This document shows, piece after piece, positions 36,847 to 46,630 of a stretch of 64,000 bases of DNA (its first letter is position 1; every line of letters begins with the position of its first letter). Made by a program: the position numbers and the translations under genes. The DNA is taken from positions 25,767-89,766 of the forward strand of contig JAILZL010000006.1 of NCBI GenBank assembly GCA_023512475.1, given 5' to 3'. Source of the DNA: Syntrophobacterales bacterium (GTDB lineage: Bacteria; Desulfobacterota; Desulfobaccia; Desulfobaccales; 0-14-0-80-60-11). Below the pieces are notes generated by a model that was given only the letters and a program-made list of their open reading frames with translations, searched no databases and was not told the origin of the DNA.

Positions 36847-37980
36847 ATGACCGAGCGTGCTGACCTGAAGCTGGCAACGCCCGCGGCGGACACCCTCCAG
36901 GTGATCCTGGCCGGGGACTGGACCCTGGGCGGCGAGCTGCCCGGGACGGCGGAGGTGGAGCGGACCCTGGCGGCCGCCGCCCCGGTGCGCACCGTGACCT
37001 TCGACTCCCGGGGCCTGGGCCATTGGGACACCGGGCTGTTGACCTTCCTCCTCCATCTGGAGCAGGTCTGCACCCGGCACCGGATCCGGCTGGACCGGGA
37101 GGGGCTGCCCCCGGGGGCGAAAAGACTCCTGGAACTGGCCGCGGCGGTGCCGGAGAAGAAGGATGCCCGCCCCCCGGAGGGGCGGGTGTCCTTCTTTGAT
37201 TTTCTGGGCCAGGAAGTGGTGCGCTTCGGTCGCGCCGCGGCGGAGCTGCTGGAGTTCATCGGGGAGGCGACCGTGGCCGTGATCCGGCTGGTCCGGGGCC
37301 GGGCCCGGTTCCGGCGGGCGGATCTTAGCCTCTATATGCAGGCCGCCGGCGTCCAGGCCCTGCCCATCGTCTCCCTCATCTGTTTTCTGGTGGGGCTGAT
37401 CCTGGCCTTCATCGGTGCCATTCAGCTGAAGCTCTTCGGGGCCCAGATTTACGTGGCGGATCTGGTGGGCATCGCCATGGTGCGTCTCATGGCCGCCATC
37501 ATGACCGGCATCGTCATGGCCGGCCGCACCGGGGGCGCCTTTGCGGCCCAGCTGGGCACCATGCAGGTGAACCAGGAGATCGACGCCCTCAAAACCCTGG
37601 GCATCTGTCCCATGGAGTTTCTGGTGCTGCCCCGGATGCTGGCCCTGGCCCTGATGATGCCCCTTTTGTGCCTGTATGCCAACGTGATGGGCATTCTGGG
37701 GGGCATGGTGGTGGGCGTGGGACTGTTGGGTCTGGGCCTGGTCCCCTATTACACCCAGACGGTCCAGGCCGTGGGGCTGTGGAACCTGGGGATCGGGTTG
37801 TTTTCCGGGACGGTCTTCGGGGTGATCGTGGCCCTGGCCGGGTGCATGCGGGGCATGCAATGCGGCCGCAGCGCCGCGGCGGTGGGGGAGGCAGCCACGT
37901 CCGCGGTGGTCACCGCCATTGTGGGCATCATTGTGGCCACCGCGGCCATCACCGTCATCTGCGATGTGCTGGGAATCTGA
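36847..37980 (+). CDS. mlaE: MlaE-family lipid ABC transporter permease with N-terminal STAS domain
   Basis: N-terminal STAS-like VTFDSRGLGHWDTGLLTFLLHLEQVC; MlaE motifs GAIQLKLFGAQIYVADLVGIAMVRLMAAIMTGIVMAGRTGGAFAAQLGTMQVNQEIDALKTLGI. Confidence 0.93.
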   Translation: MTERADLKLATPAADTLQVILAGDWTLGGELPGTAEVERTLAAAAPVRTVTFDSRGLGHWDTGLLTFLLHLEQVCTRHRIRLDREGLPPGAKRLLELAAAVPEKKDARPPEGRVSFFDFLGQEVVRFGRAAAELLEFIGEATVAVIRLVRGRARFRRADLSLYMQAAGVQALPIVSLICFLVGLILAFIGAIQLKLFGAQIYVADLVGIAMVRLMAAIMTGIVMAGRTGGAFAAQLGTMQVNQEIDALKTLGICPMEFLVLPRMLALALMMPLLCLYANVMGILGGMVVGVGLLGLGLVPYYTQTVQAVGLWNLGIGLFSGTVFGVIVALAGCMRGMQCGRSAAAVGEAATSAVVTAIVGIIVATAAITVICDVLGI

Positions 37981-37984
37981 GGGC

Positions 37985-38743
37985 ATGACGGCCCAAGACG
38001 CCCATATCACGGTGCGGGATCTCACCATGGCGTATGGCGACTTCGTCCTCATGCGGGACCTGAACTTCACCATCCACCGGGGGGACATCTTCATCATCAT
38101 GGGGGGGAGCGGCTGCGGCAAAAGCACCCTGATGACCGTGCTCGTCGGCCTCAAGGCCCCGGCCAGGGGTCAGGTCCTGTACGGGGACACGGATTTCTGG
38201 GGGGCCGATCAGGAGACCCGGGACCGCCTCCTCCGCCGGGCCGGGGTGATGTACCAGAGCGGGGCGCTGTGGAGTTCCATGACCCTGGCCGAAAATATCG
38301 CCCTGCCCCTGGAGACCTACACCACCCTGCGGCCGGCCCGGATCCGGGAGGTGGTGAAACTGAAACTGGCCCTGGTGGGCCTGGCCGGCTTTGAGGAGTT
38401 CTACCCTGCGGAGATCAGCGGCGGCATGCAGAAGCGGGCCGGGATCGCCCGGGCCATGGCCCTGGATCCGGAGATCCTGTTCTTTGATGAACCCTCCGCC
38501 GGGTTGGATCCGGTGAGCGCCCGGCGCCTGGATGACCTCATCCTGGAGCTCAATGAGAGTCTGGGCACCACCATGGTGGTGGTCACCCATGAGCTGGCCA
38601 GCATCTTTGCCATCGGGACCAACTCCGTCTTTCTGGACGTCTCCCGGCGCACCATGACGGCCACGGGCAACCCCCGAAAGCTCCTTAACGAAACCAAGGA
38701 CCCCGTTGTGCGCCAGTTTCTGACGCGGGGCGAGCAATCCTGA
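37985..38743 (+). CDS. mlaF: MlaF-family lipid ABC transporter ATPase
   Basis: FIIMGGSGCGKSTLMTVLVGLKAPARGQVLYG, EISGGMQKRAGIARAMALDPEILFFDEPSAGLDPVSARRLDDLI. Confidence 0.94.
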   Translation: MTAQDAHITVRDLTMAYGDFVLMRDLNFTIHRGDIFIIMGGSGCGKSTLMTVLVGLKAPARGQVLYGDTDFWGADQETRDRLLRRAGVMYQSGALWSSMTLAENIALPLETYTTLRPARIREVVKLKLALVGLAGFEEFYPAEISGGMQKRAGIARAMALDPEILFFDEPSAGLDPVSARRLDDLILELNESLGTTMVVVTHELASIFAIGTNSVFLDVSRRTMTATGNPRKLLNETKDPVVRQFLTRGEQS

Positions 38744-38760
38744 GGGCAGGATGAGTGTTC

Positions 38761-39708
38761 ATGGCTAAGCAAGCAAACCGTACCATGATCGGGATTTTTG
38801 TGGTGGCGGCGGTCCTCCTTCTGGCCGCCAGCCTGGTGGTCTTCGGGACCGGCAAATTTTTCAGGAAAACCGTCTCCTGTGTCCTGTACTTCGATGAGTC
38901 CGTCCGGGGCTTAAACGTGGGGGCGCCGGTTCTGTTCCGGGGGGTGCAGATCGGCTCGGTCACCGAGGTCGCCCTGCAGGTGGACCCCGCCAGGCTGGAA
39001 ACCCAGATTCCCATTGTCGTCGAATTTGAGCCGATGAAATTTCAGCTGCAGGAGAAAGACCGGCAGTTCACCCGGGACCCCCGGAAAAACCTCAGCCTGC
39101 TCATCGAGCGGGGCCTGCGGGCCCAGCTCACCATGCAGAGTTTTATCACCGGCCAGCTCCTCATCGAAATCGATTTCCACCCCGGAACCCCGGTGGTGTT
39201 CAAAAGCCGGGACCGGGACCGGATCGAGATCCCCACCATCCCGTCCACCACCGCCCGCATCGCCCGGACCTTTGACAAGCTGGACCTGGAAGGCCTGCAG
39301 AAAAGCCTGGAAGCCACCCTCGCCGGCATCGAACGCTTCGTCAACAGTCCGGAGATGACTGCCACCCTCAAAAGTCTCCAGGACCTGCTGCAGGATACCG
39401 GCAAACTGATTAGGCGGGCGGACAAGCAGGTGGATCCCCTGGCCAATGAGGTCAGGGGTTCCCTCAAGGATATCGGCAAGCTGGCCCGCAATGCCGACGC
39501 CAAGCTGATATCCATGGAAAGCGGCATGGACAAGACCCTGGCTTCGGCCCGGGGGGTGCTCTCCGCGGACGCCCCCCTGATGGTGGAGGTGGAGAACACC
39601 CTGAAGGAGCTGGCCGCCATGAGCCGCTCCTTACGGCTTTTGGCCGACCAACTGGAACAGCAGCCCGAATCCCTGGTGCGCGGCAAAAAGAATCCGGGAG
39701 GCAAATGA
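38761..39708 (+). CDS. mlaD: MCE/MlaD family protein
   Basis: Single TM then CVLYFDESVRGLNVGAPVLFRGVQIGSVTEVALQVDP; position in mla operon. Confidence 0.93.
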   Translation: MAKQANRTMIGIFVVAAVLLLAASLVVFGTGKFFRKTVSCVLYFDESVRGLNVGAPVLFRGVQIGSVTEVALQVDPARLETQIPIVVEFEPMKFQLQEKDRQFTRDPRKNLSLLIERGLRAQLTMQSFITGQLLIEIDFHPGTPVVFKSRDRDRIEIPTIPSTTARIARTFDKLDLEGLQKSLEATLAGIERFVNSPEMTATLKSLQDLLQDTGKLIRRADKQVDPLANEVRGSLKDIGKLARNADAKLISMESGMDKTLASARGVLSADAPLMVEVENTLKELAAMSRSLRLLADQLEQQPESLVRGKKNPGGK

Positions 39709-39709
39709 C

Positions 39710-40348
39710 ATGCAGATCCTATCGTATTCCCGGGGAGCCGTGCTCAGCCTGATGGCGCTGCTGGTCTGCGGCTGTCTCGGCCGCAGTGAGACGCCCCGTT
39801 TCTACTCCCTTTCCCCCACCCTGGAGGTGCAGGAATCCTCCCGGGGGAACAACCCCGGCCCTGGTCCGGCGGTGGGACTGGGTCCGGTGCGGGCGGCGGA
39901 CTACCTGGACGACGCCCGGATGATCACCCGAACCGGCGAGCATCAGGTGGTGAAGGCCGAGCAGCACCGCTGGGCCGGCTCCCTCAAAAACAACATCGTG
40001 CACGTGTTGGCGGAAAATCTGGGGACCCAGCTTAACACCGACCGGATCTTTCTCTTTCCGTGGCGTGCCAGCGTGCCTTTGGACTACCAGGTGGTGGTGG
40101 AGATCCTCCGCCTGGACGGCCGCCTGGGTGAGTCCGCCATTCTGGTGGCCCGCTGGAGCGTGCTGGCCGGCCCGGAGAAAAGGCTCCTGCGGGCCCAGCG
40201 CTCCAGCATCACCGAACCTGTGACCGGCGGGGATTATGCCGCCCTGGCCGCGGCCCAGAGCCGGGCCCTGGCCGGCCTCAGCCGGGAGATCGCCCAGGCG
40301 ATCCAGGGGACCTCCGGCCGCCCGGTGGCAGCCGCCGGGAAGCCCTGA
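39710..40348 (+). CDS. PqiC/ABC-type transport auxiliary lipoprotein
   Basis: Lipobox LMALLVCGC, RFYSLSPTLEV, VGLGPVRAADYLDDARMITRTGEHQVVKAEQHRWAGSLKNNIVHVLAENLGTQLNTDRIFLFPW. Confidence 0.88.
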   Translation: MQILSYSRGAVLSLMALLVCGCLGRSETPRFYSLSPTLEVQESSRGNNPGPGPAVGLGPVRAADYLDDARMITRTGEHQVVKAEQHRWAGSLKNNIVHVLAENLGTQLNTDRIFLFPWRASVPLDYQVVVEILRLDGRLGESAILVARWSVLAGPEKRLLRAQRSSITEPVTGGDYAALAAAQSRALAGLSREIAQAIQGTSGRPVAAAGKP

Positions 40349-40357
40349 ACCGCCACC

Positions 40358-40443
40358 CTCACAGGTGATGGGAAAAGGGAATTCGGGGAAGGGGGCCAGT
40401 TGTCACAGGACCCCCTCCCCAACCCCATAAATGGCAGGTTGAA
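40358..40443 (-). repeat. Dispersed intergenic repeat, partial copy R6
   Basis: Reverse strand CCATTTATGGGGTTGGGGAGGGGGTCCTGTGACAACTGGCCCCCTTCCCCGAATTCCCTTTTCCC matches the 3' half of R2, R3 and R5. Confidence 0.75.
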
Positions 40444-40468
40444 GAAAACCACAAGGAGAAATGGCAAC

Positions 40469-41719
40469 GTGACGACAATGACGGGTCTTTGGGGCCCCAT
40501 TCTGTGCGCCACCGTGGTTCTGTGTTCCGCCCCGGCCTTCGCGGCCGGCCCCTACGAGACTCCCACCGACAAGCGGGCTTCCGAGGTCCTGCCCGCTGAG
40601 CTGCGCTCCGGCCCGCATTTCACGGTGCAGGAACAGGTCCAGGCGGACGGCTGCATGCTCCGCTTCACCGTGACGTCCGATTACGGCACCTTTGCGGTTA
40701 CCGGCGAATCCGGCCTGCGCAAGCTCATCCGGGAGATCCAGGCCATCGCCGCCCTGAAAGAGATGAGCAAGGGCGAGGCCTTTGCCAAAGGGGTGGGCGG
40801 CAAGGCCCAGGAGACCCTGGAGTTCGGGGCCAACCTGGTCACCGAGCCCGGCCGCACCTTGGCCAGCGTGCCCCAGGGGGTGGCCAAGCTGTTCGACAAC
40901 CTGGCCACGGGCATGCAAAAGCCGGCGGAACCCCGCCGGGACCGCGTCGGGGAACAGCTTCTCAATGTCTCGGAGGCCAAACGCAAGCTCGCCTATGAGC
41001 TGGGGGTGGATGTCTATTCCAGCAACCGGGTGCTTAAGCGGGAACTGGAAAGCCTGAGCAAGGCCCAGGCCCTGGGATCCCTGGGGGTCTCCGCGGCCAT
41101 CCCCTATGGCGGCGGCACCGTGGTAAGCCTGAGCCGCATGTCCCAGACCGCCGGCGAGATCCACCGGCTGCTCCGGGATGAATCCCCCAGCGGCCTGCGC
41201 AATCTCAACGAGCGCAAACTCCAGGCCATGGGGGTGGACCGGGGCATTGCGGAACGCTTCCTCAGCCACACCCCGCTCAGTCCCCGCCACCAGACCATCA
41301 TGGTCGCCAGCCTGGAGAAGCTTGCGGGCGCCCGGGGCCGGGAGGCCGTCGTCCAGTTCGCCTGCCAGGCCCATGACGAGGACTCGGCCACCTTCATGCA
41401 GAACCTGACGGAAATCCTCGCGGCCTATCACCAGACCGTCTCCCCCCTCCGGGAGGTGACCGCCCCCGGCATCATCCTGGCCCGGGCGGCCAACGGCACG
41501 ATCCTCATTCCCTTTCCCCTGGACTACGGCGTCTGGACCCCCCGGGCCGACCGGGTGGTGACAGGCACCCTGGCGGGCTACCGGACCCCTGACGGCCAGC
41601 CCGCCCGCTATGAGTTCTGGGTGACGGGCGCGGTCTCGCCCCTGGCCCGCCGCCAACTGGAGGCCCGGGGAATCACCGTCAAGGAGGGTATGGGCCGCCG
41701 TCTCGCCCTGATGATTTGA
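40469..41719 (+). CDS. Conserved-looking secreted hypothetical protein (unknown family)
   Basis: GTG start after AAGGAG; signal peptide TGLWGPILCATVVLCSAPAFAAGPYETP; complex globular sequence, no family recognised. The longer ORF in the track reads into repeat R6. Confidence 0.6.
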   Translation: MTTMTGLWGPILCATVVLCSAPAFAAGPYETPTDKRASEVLPAELRSGPHFTVQEQVQADGCMLRFTVTSDYGTFAVTGESGLRKLIREIQAIAALKEMSKGEAFAKGVGGKAQETLEFGANLVTEPGRTLASVPQGVAKLFDNLATGMQKPAEPRRDRVGEQLLNVSEAKRKLAYELGVDVYSSNRVLKRELESLSKAQALGSLGVSAAIPYGGGTVVSLSRMSQTAGEIHRLLRDESPSGLRNLNERKLQAMGVDRGIAERFLSHTPLSPRHQTIMVASLEKLAGARGREAVVQFACQAHDEDSATFMQNLTEILAAYHQTVSPLREVTAPGIILARAANGTILIPFPLDYGVWTPRADRVVTGTLAGYRTPDGQPARYEFWVTGAVSPLARRQLEARGITVKEGMGRRLALMI

Positions 41720-41871
41720 CACCCGGCCACGCATCCGTCGCGGGAGGCACTCTCGCCCTCCCCTCAGCCGCCCCTCCCGACCCCGGGAAGGGGTGGGCAC
41801 ACGGGCAGAGGCCACAATTCCCCCTTCCTCACCCGGTTTGCTCACCGTCCCTATGAAAGGAGTCGCACATC

Positions 41872-44466
41872 ATGGTCAGTCATCAGCGAACCACAACCCT
41901 GCCTGCTGTGGCCCTGGTCGCCCTGCTAGCCGGGGTTCTTTTCTCCGGCGGCGCCGCCCAGGCAGCCCCGGACCCCTGGCCCAAGCGCTTTGAGCATCCC
42001 CAGGCCACGGTCATCATCTATCAGCCCCAACCGGAGGATATGCAGGACGATAAACTCACGGCCCTGGCGGCGGTGTCGGTCAAGAAAAAGGAATGGAAAC
42101 AGCCGGTCTTCGGCGCCATCTGGCTGGCCGGCCGGGTGGTGACGGACCGGGATACCCGCATGGCCACCATTGATGAGGTCAAGGTCACGGAAGCCAAGTT
42201 TCCCGAGGCCACCCCGGAGCAACTGGCCAAACTGCGCGCCTTTCTCAATGAGGGGATGCAGGGCTGGAGCACCACCATCTCCCTGGACCGGCTGCTGGCG
42301 GCCCTGGCGGTGGTGAAACAGGAGCAGCTGCAGGACGCCGGCCTCAGACACGACCCCCCCGCCATTCTGTTTGCGAGCCACCCCGCGGTCCTGGTGCTCC
42401 TGGATGGGGAGCCCAAACTCCTTCCCATTCCGGAATCCCCCCTCCTGCAGGTGGCCAACACTCCCTTTGTCATGGTCTATCATCCGGAGGACCGCCGCTA
42501 TTATCTCAAAGGCGGGGAGGCCTGGCTGAGCGCCGCCGAGGTGACCGGCCCCTGGCAGGCGGCCGCACCCCTGCCGGCGCCGGTTAAGGCGCTGGCGGAG
42601 CAGATGAAGGCCGCGGCCGCTTCGGGGACCCCTAAGGGGGCCAAGTCGCCGGCCAAAAAGGAGGTGCAGACCACCGCAGGCCGGATGCCGGAGGTGATCG
42701 TCAGCACCGTCCCGGCGGAACTCCTGGTCACGGACGGCGAACCCCAGTTCACCCCCATCAGCGGCACCGGCCTCCTCTTTGTCAGCAATACTGAAAGCAA
42801 TATTTTCATGAACACCGCCTCCCAGGAGTATTTCATCCTTTTGTCCGGCCGCTGGTTCAGGAGCAAGTCCCTGAAGGAAGGGCCATGGTCCTATGTGGCC
42901 CCGAACCAGCTCCCCGGGGACTTCGCCCAAATCCCGCCCGCGTCCGCCAAAGGCTTCATCCGGGTGAATGTGGCGGGCAGCGCCGAAGCCCAGGAGGCGG
43001 TGCTGGACAACCACCTGCCGCAGACGGCGGCCATTGACCGCCGGAAGGCCACCACCCAGGTGAAGTATGCCGGGGCCCCCAGCTTTGCCAAAATCCCCGA
43101 CACCAACCTGGAATACGCGGTGAACACCGGCAAGAGCGTGTTCAAGGAAGGCACCACCTACTATGCGGTGGATCAGGGGGTCTGGTATGAGGCGACGTCG
43201 CCCACCGGGCCGTGGCGGGTGTGCGTCAATCCGCCCCCGGAGGTGAACAGGATTCCCCCCAGCAACCCCCATTATGCCGCCAAGTATGTGAAGGTCTACG
43301 AGGCCACCGAGGATGTGGCCTATGTGGGCTACACCCCAGGCTACACCGGCTCCTATGTGGACAACGGGACCGTGGTGTACGGCACCGGATACACCTATCC
43401 GGCCTATACCAGTGCCGAGGCCTATATTCCGCCCCCGGCGCCGCCCACCTACGGTTATGCCGCCACCTATGACCCCTACGCCTCCACCTGGGGTTACCAG
43501 CCTTCCTATTACAACCCCTACACCTGGCTGGCCCCCGGCCTGGTGGGCTTCGGCGCCGGCATGCTCACCGGTTATGCCATCTGGGGCAGCGACCGCTACT
43601 ACGGCAGCGGCTGGTGGGGCAGCGGGGGGTACAACTACAACAACGTCAATATCAACCATAATTACCTCAACAACCGGACCTGGAATGCGGGAGACCGCTG
43701 GGCCGGAGCGCGGCCCGGCACCGGCACCGGCGCCGTGGGGATCCGGCCGGGGGTGGGGGCGCGACCCACTCCCTACCGCAACAATATCTACAACCGGCCC
43801 GGCACGCAGAACCTGCTGGCCTCCCGGCCCGGCGGCCCCGCCACCCGGCCGGCGAGTGCGGTGGCCGGGGCCCGGACCGGACCGGCAGGGGACCGGATGG
43901 CGGCCCGGCCGGGGCAGGGAACCGGCCGGCCCGGGGAGCGCCCGGCGGCCCGTCCGGCCCCACCCGCGGTCAAGCCGGCCGGCGGCAAAAACAATGTGGT
44001 GGCCGACCGCAATGGCAATGTCTACCGGCGGGACAACCAGGGGAACCTGCAGCAGCGCCAGGGGAATCAGTGGAGCCCGGCCGGAGGCGAGCGGCCCGGA
44101 GCCGGAGCCCGGACGGAGGCCCGGCCGGCCGCCCGGCCCAGCCCACCGACGGCGCGGCCCTCGGACCTCACGCAGCGGGGACCCCGACCGGAGACCCGAC
44201 CCCAGCCCCGGGCTGAGGCCCCCCGGCCCAGCCCTCGGCCGGATATGGACGCCAGCCGCCTCAACCGGGAATTTCAGGCCCGGGATCGGGGCGAAGCCCG
44301 CACCCAGCAGTTCCAGCGGGCCCAGAGTTCCCCGGCCTTTGGCGGAGGCGGCGGTTTCAGCCGGCCGGGCGGCGGGGGCGGCGGTTTCCAGGGCGGAGGC
44401 GGCGGACGCGGCGGTTTCCAGGGCGGAGGCGGCGGACGCGGCGGCGGACGCGGCGGCCGGCGCTAA
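41872..44466 (+). CDS. Large secreted protein with three YY..G.W...GPW modules and Tyr/Gly/Pro-rich C-terminus
   Basis: Signal peptide; RRYYLKGGEAWLSAAEVTGPW, QEYFILLSGRWFRSKSLKEGPW, TTYYAVDQGVWYEATSPTGPW; C-terminal GGGGGGFQGGGGGRGG. Confidence 0.8.
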   Translation: MVSHQRTTTLPAVALVALLAGVLFSGGAAQAAPDPWPKRFEHPQATVIIYQPQPEDMQDDKLTALAAVSVKKKEWKQPVFGAIWLAGRVVTDRDTRMATIDEVKVTEAKFPEATPEQLAKLRAFLNEGMQGWSTTISLDRLLAALAVVKQEQLQDAGLRHDPPAILFASHPAVLVLLDGEPKLLPIPESPLLQVANTPFVMVYHPEDRRYYLKGGEAWLSAAEVTGPWQAAAPLPAPVKALAEQMKAAAASGTPKGAKSPAKKEVQTTAGRMPEVIVSTVPAELLVTDGEPQFTPISGTGLLFVSNTESNIFMNTASQEYFILLSGRWFRSKSLKEGPWSYVAPNQLPGDFAQIPPASAKGFIRVNVAGSAEAQEAVLDNHLPQTAAIDRRKATTQVKYAGAPSFAKIPDTNLEYAVNTGKSVFKEGTTYYAVDQGVWYEATSPTGPWRVCVNPPPEVNRIPPSNPHYAAKYVKVYEATEDVAYVGYTPGYTGSYVDNGTVVYGTGYTYPAYTSAEAYIPPPAPPTYGYAATYDPYASTWGYQPSYYNPYTWLAPGLVGFGAGMLTGYAIWGSDRYYGSGWWGSGGYNYNNVNINHNYLNNRTWNAGDRWAGARPGTGTGAVGIRPGVGARPTPYRNNIYNRPGTQNLLASRPGGPATRPASAVAGARTGPAGDRMAARPGQGTGRPGERPAARPAPPAVKPAGGKNNVVADRNGNVYRRDNQGNLQQRQGNQWSPAGGERPGAGARTEARPAARPSPPTARPSDLTQRGPRPETRPQPRAEAPRPSPRPDMDASRLNREFQARDRGEARTQQFQRAQSSPAFGGGGGFSRPGGGGGGFQGGGGGRGGFQGGGGGRGGGRGGRR

Positions 44467-44811
44467 TGCCCTTCCGGGGCCCGCCCGGCGGCACGGTTTC
44501 AGGACTGTCGGGGCCGCCGGCCCCGGCAGGAGCGGGGGGCGGTGGAGGCAGGGCTCTGGAGGGCCCGGAGGCCCGATCCTGCTCTGTCGCTGCGCTGCCC
44601 CGGTTCAGGGACAATGCCCGCAAGCGGTGCCTTGCCTTTCCGCCCGGCCGGGTCCGCATCGCTGCCGGACCATGACATTAACTGATTCCATCCCGTCCAG
44701 CCTCAAGGGAGCCCGGGGAGACAGGCGGCAGGGCTTGAGGGCCTGGGCACCACCGCTCACACGAAAGTTCCCTGTGCAGGGGACCGCAGACCGAAAAGGG
44801 AGGTTACCGCC

Positions 44812-45171
44812 ATGCACCTTGTCACCTCAGCCGAGGCCCGCACCTTTCACTTCCTCGGCCTGGCCCAGCAGACCCTGGCCGGTCCGGAAACCGGTCTCTC
44901 CACCGTGGAGGTGTGGCGGATAACCCTGAAGCCCCGGGGCGAATCCCCGCCCTATCAGCACCCGGGCGAAACGGTCTGGGTCATCCTGCAGGGGTCCGGT
45001 CAGGCCGTGGTGGACGGGGAGGTGGCCCAGGTAGGACCCGGCACCGCAGTGTCCATCCCCGCCGGGGCCTCCCGGCAGCTGGTCAATACCGGAGACGTGG
45101 AGCTGGTGCTGCTCACCGTCCGGGGCGCGCCGGTTTCCGGGAGCGCCGGAGAGGACCGGCCGGTTTGCTAG
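44812..45171 (+). CDS. Cupin-domain protein
   Basis: PPYQHPGETVWVILQGSGQAVVDGEVAQVGPGTAVSIPAGASRQLVNTGDVELVLLTV. Confidence 0.85.
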   Translation: MHLVTSAEARTFHFLGLAQQTLAGPETGLSTVEVWRITLKPRGESPPYQHPGETVWVILQGSGQAVVDGEVAQVGPGTAVSIPAGASRQLVNTGDVELVLLTVRGAPVSGSAGEDRPVC

Positions 45172-45180
45172 CCCCGGAGC

Positions 45181-45272
45181 TCGGGGGGATGAAAATTGTG
45201 CGAAGCCACCTCGGGTTTATGGGGTCGGGGAGGGGCAGGGATCTGGGTGGCCCCCTTCCCCGAATCACCTCA
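45181..45272 (+). repeat. Dispersed intergenic repeat, partial copy R7
   Basis: TGTGCGAAGCCACCTCGGGTTTATGGGGTCGGGGAGGGGCAGGGATCTGGGTGGCCCCCTTCCCCGAATCACC aligns with the 3' half of R3 and R5. Confidence 0.75.
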
Positions 45273-45502
45273 TTGGATCCCGGTCGCCCTCGCCCACTCC
45301 GGTCAGCCGGCCACCCCGGTGCGCCTGGGCCCGGAGCCTTGCCCGGGACGGGGAAGGTCCCCGAAACAGTTCGGAGCAGAGCAAACCCAGTGCCGCCTCC
45401 GGGTCGCACAAGCCGGTCTTTGTGGCCCTGCCGGGGCGGGTGCAGGGCCCCGGGCCACCATCCGGGCCGCCCGCCGCAGGCGCCGGCTCCAGGGAGAATC
45501 CT

Positions 45503-46585
45503 GTGAACCTCCTGGCAAAAGTGTTCTTAGGGGCGGCCTTGCTCCTCATTCCCCTGACCCTCGTTCTGGACCGGGTGGGGGGGGTGCCCCAGACCTGGCT
45601 GTTTTTCCTGGCCGCGGGAGCCATAGTGCCCCTGGCGGCGCTGCTGGTGCAGGCCACCGAGCACCTGGCGGGGTACACCGGGGATACCATCGGGGGGCTG
45701 CTCAACGCCACCTTCGGCAACGCCCCGGAGCTGATCATCGCCCTGGTGGCCCTCAAGGCCGGGCTCCACGACATGGTGAAGGCCGCCATCATCGGGGCCA
45801 TCCTGGCCAACATGCTCCTCGGGATGGGACTGGCCTTTTTCCTGGGCGGCCTCAGGCGCCATGTGCAGGAATTCAACCCGGTGGCCTCACGCAATTACAT
45901 GACCATGATGCTGTTGGCGGTCATCAGTCTGGCCATTCCCAGCACTTTTCACAACTTCGTGACTGCGGACACCCTCCTTGAGGAACACTATCTCAACCTG
46001 GCCGTGGCGCTGGTGCTGTTGCTCACCTATTTTCTCAGTCTGGTCTTCATGTTGCGCACTCACCCGGACTTCTTCACCAGCGTGGAGCAGCCGGCGGGGC
46101 CCGGGGCGGAAGCGGGCTGGAGCCTGACCCGGGCCGCCCTCACCCTCCTGGCGGCCTCGGTCCTGGTGGCTCTGATGAGCGAGATCCTGGTGGGGGCGGT
46201 GGAGGAGACCGCCGCCACCCTGGGCATGTCCCAGGCCTTCATCGGCATCGTCATCCTGGCGGTGGTGGGCGGCGCCGCGGAAAGCAGCGCCGCGGTGGTC
46301 ATGGGGGTGAAGGACCGCGTCGACCTCAGCGTCTCCATCGCCATCGGCAGCTCCATCCAGATGGCCTTGTTTGTGGCCCCGGTGCTGCTCCTGGCCAGCT
46401 ATGCCGTCGCCCCCCGTCCCCTGGATCTGGTGTTCGATCGGGGATTGTTGGGCGCCATCCTGTTGACCGTGCTGATCAGCGCCATGGTGGCCGGAGACGG
46501 CAAAGCCAATTGGTTTAAAGGGGTGCAACTGGTAACCGTATATCTTATTCTGGCAGTCATGTTCTACTTTCTCCCCGGTTCGTAA
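45503..46585 (+). CDS. cax: Calcium/proton exchanger (CaCA family, Cax)
   Basis: ATEHLAGYTGDTIGGLLNATFGNAPELIIALVALKAG and second repeat SQAFIGIVILAVVGGAAESSAAVVMGVKDRVDLSVSIAIGSSIQ. GTG start after GGGAGAA. Confidence 0.93.
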   Translation: MNLLAKVFLGAALLLIPLTLVLDRVGGVPQTWLFFLAAGAIVPLAALLVQATEHLAGYTGDTIGGLLNATFGNAPELIIALVALKAGLHDMVKAAIIGAILANMLLGMGLAFFLGGLRRHVQEFNPVASRNYMTMMLLAVISLAIPSTFHNFVTADTLLEEHYLNLAVALVLLLTYFLSLVFMLRTHPDFFTSVEQPAGPGAEAGWSLTRAALTLLAASVLVALMSEILVGAVEETAATLGMSQAFIGIVILAVVGGAAESSAAVVMGVKDRVDLSVSIAIGSSIQMALFVAPVLLLASYAVAPRPLDLVFDRGLLGAILLTVLISAMVAGDGKANWFKGVQLVTVYLILAVMFYFLPGS

Positions 46586-46630
46586 TGATCAGGTTCGCCG
46601 AGTTATGTGACACGATAGTGTGAATCCCAC

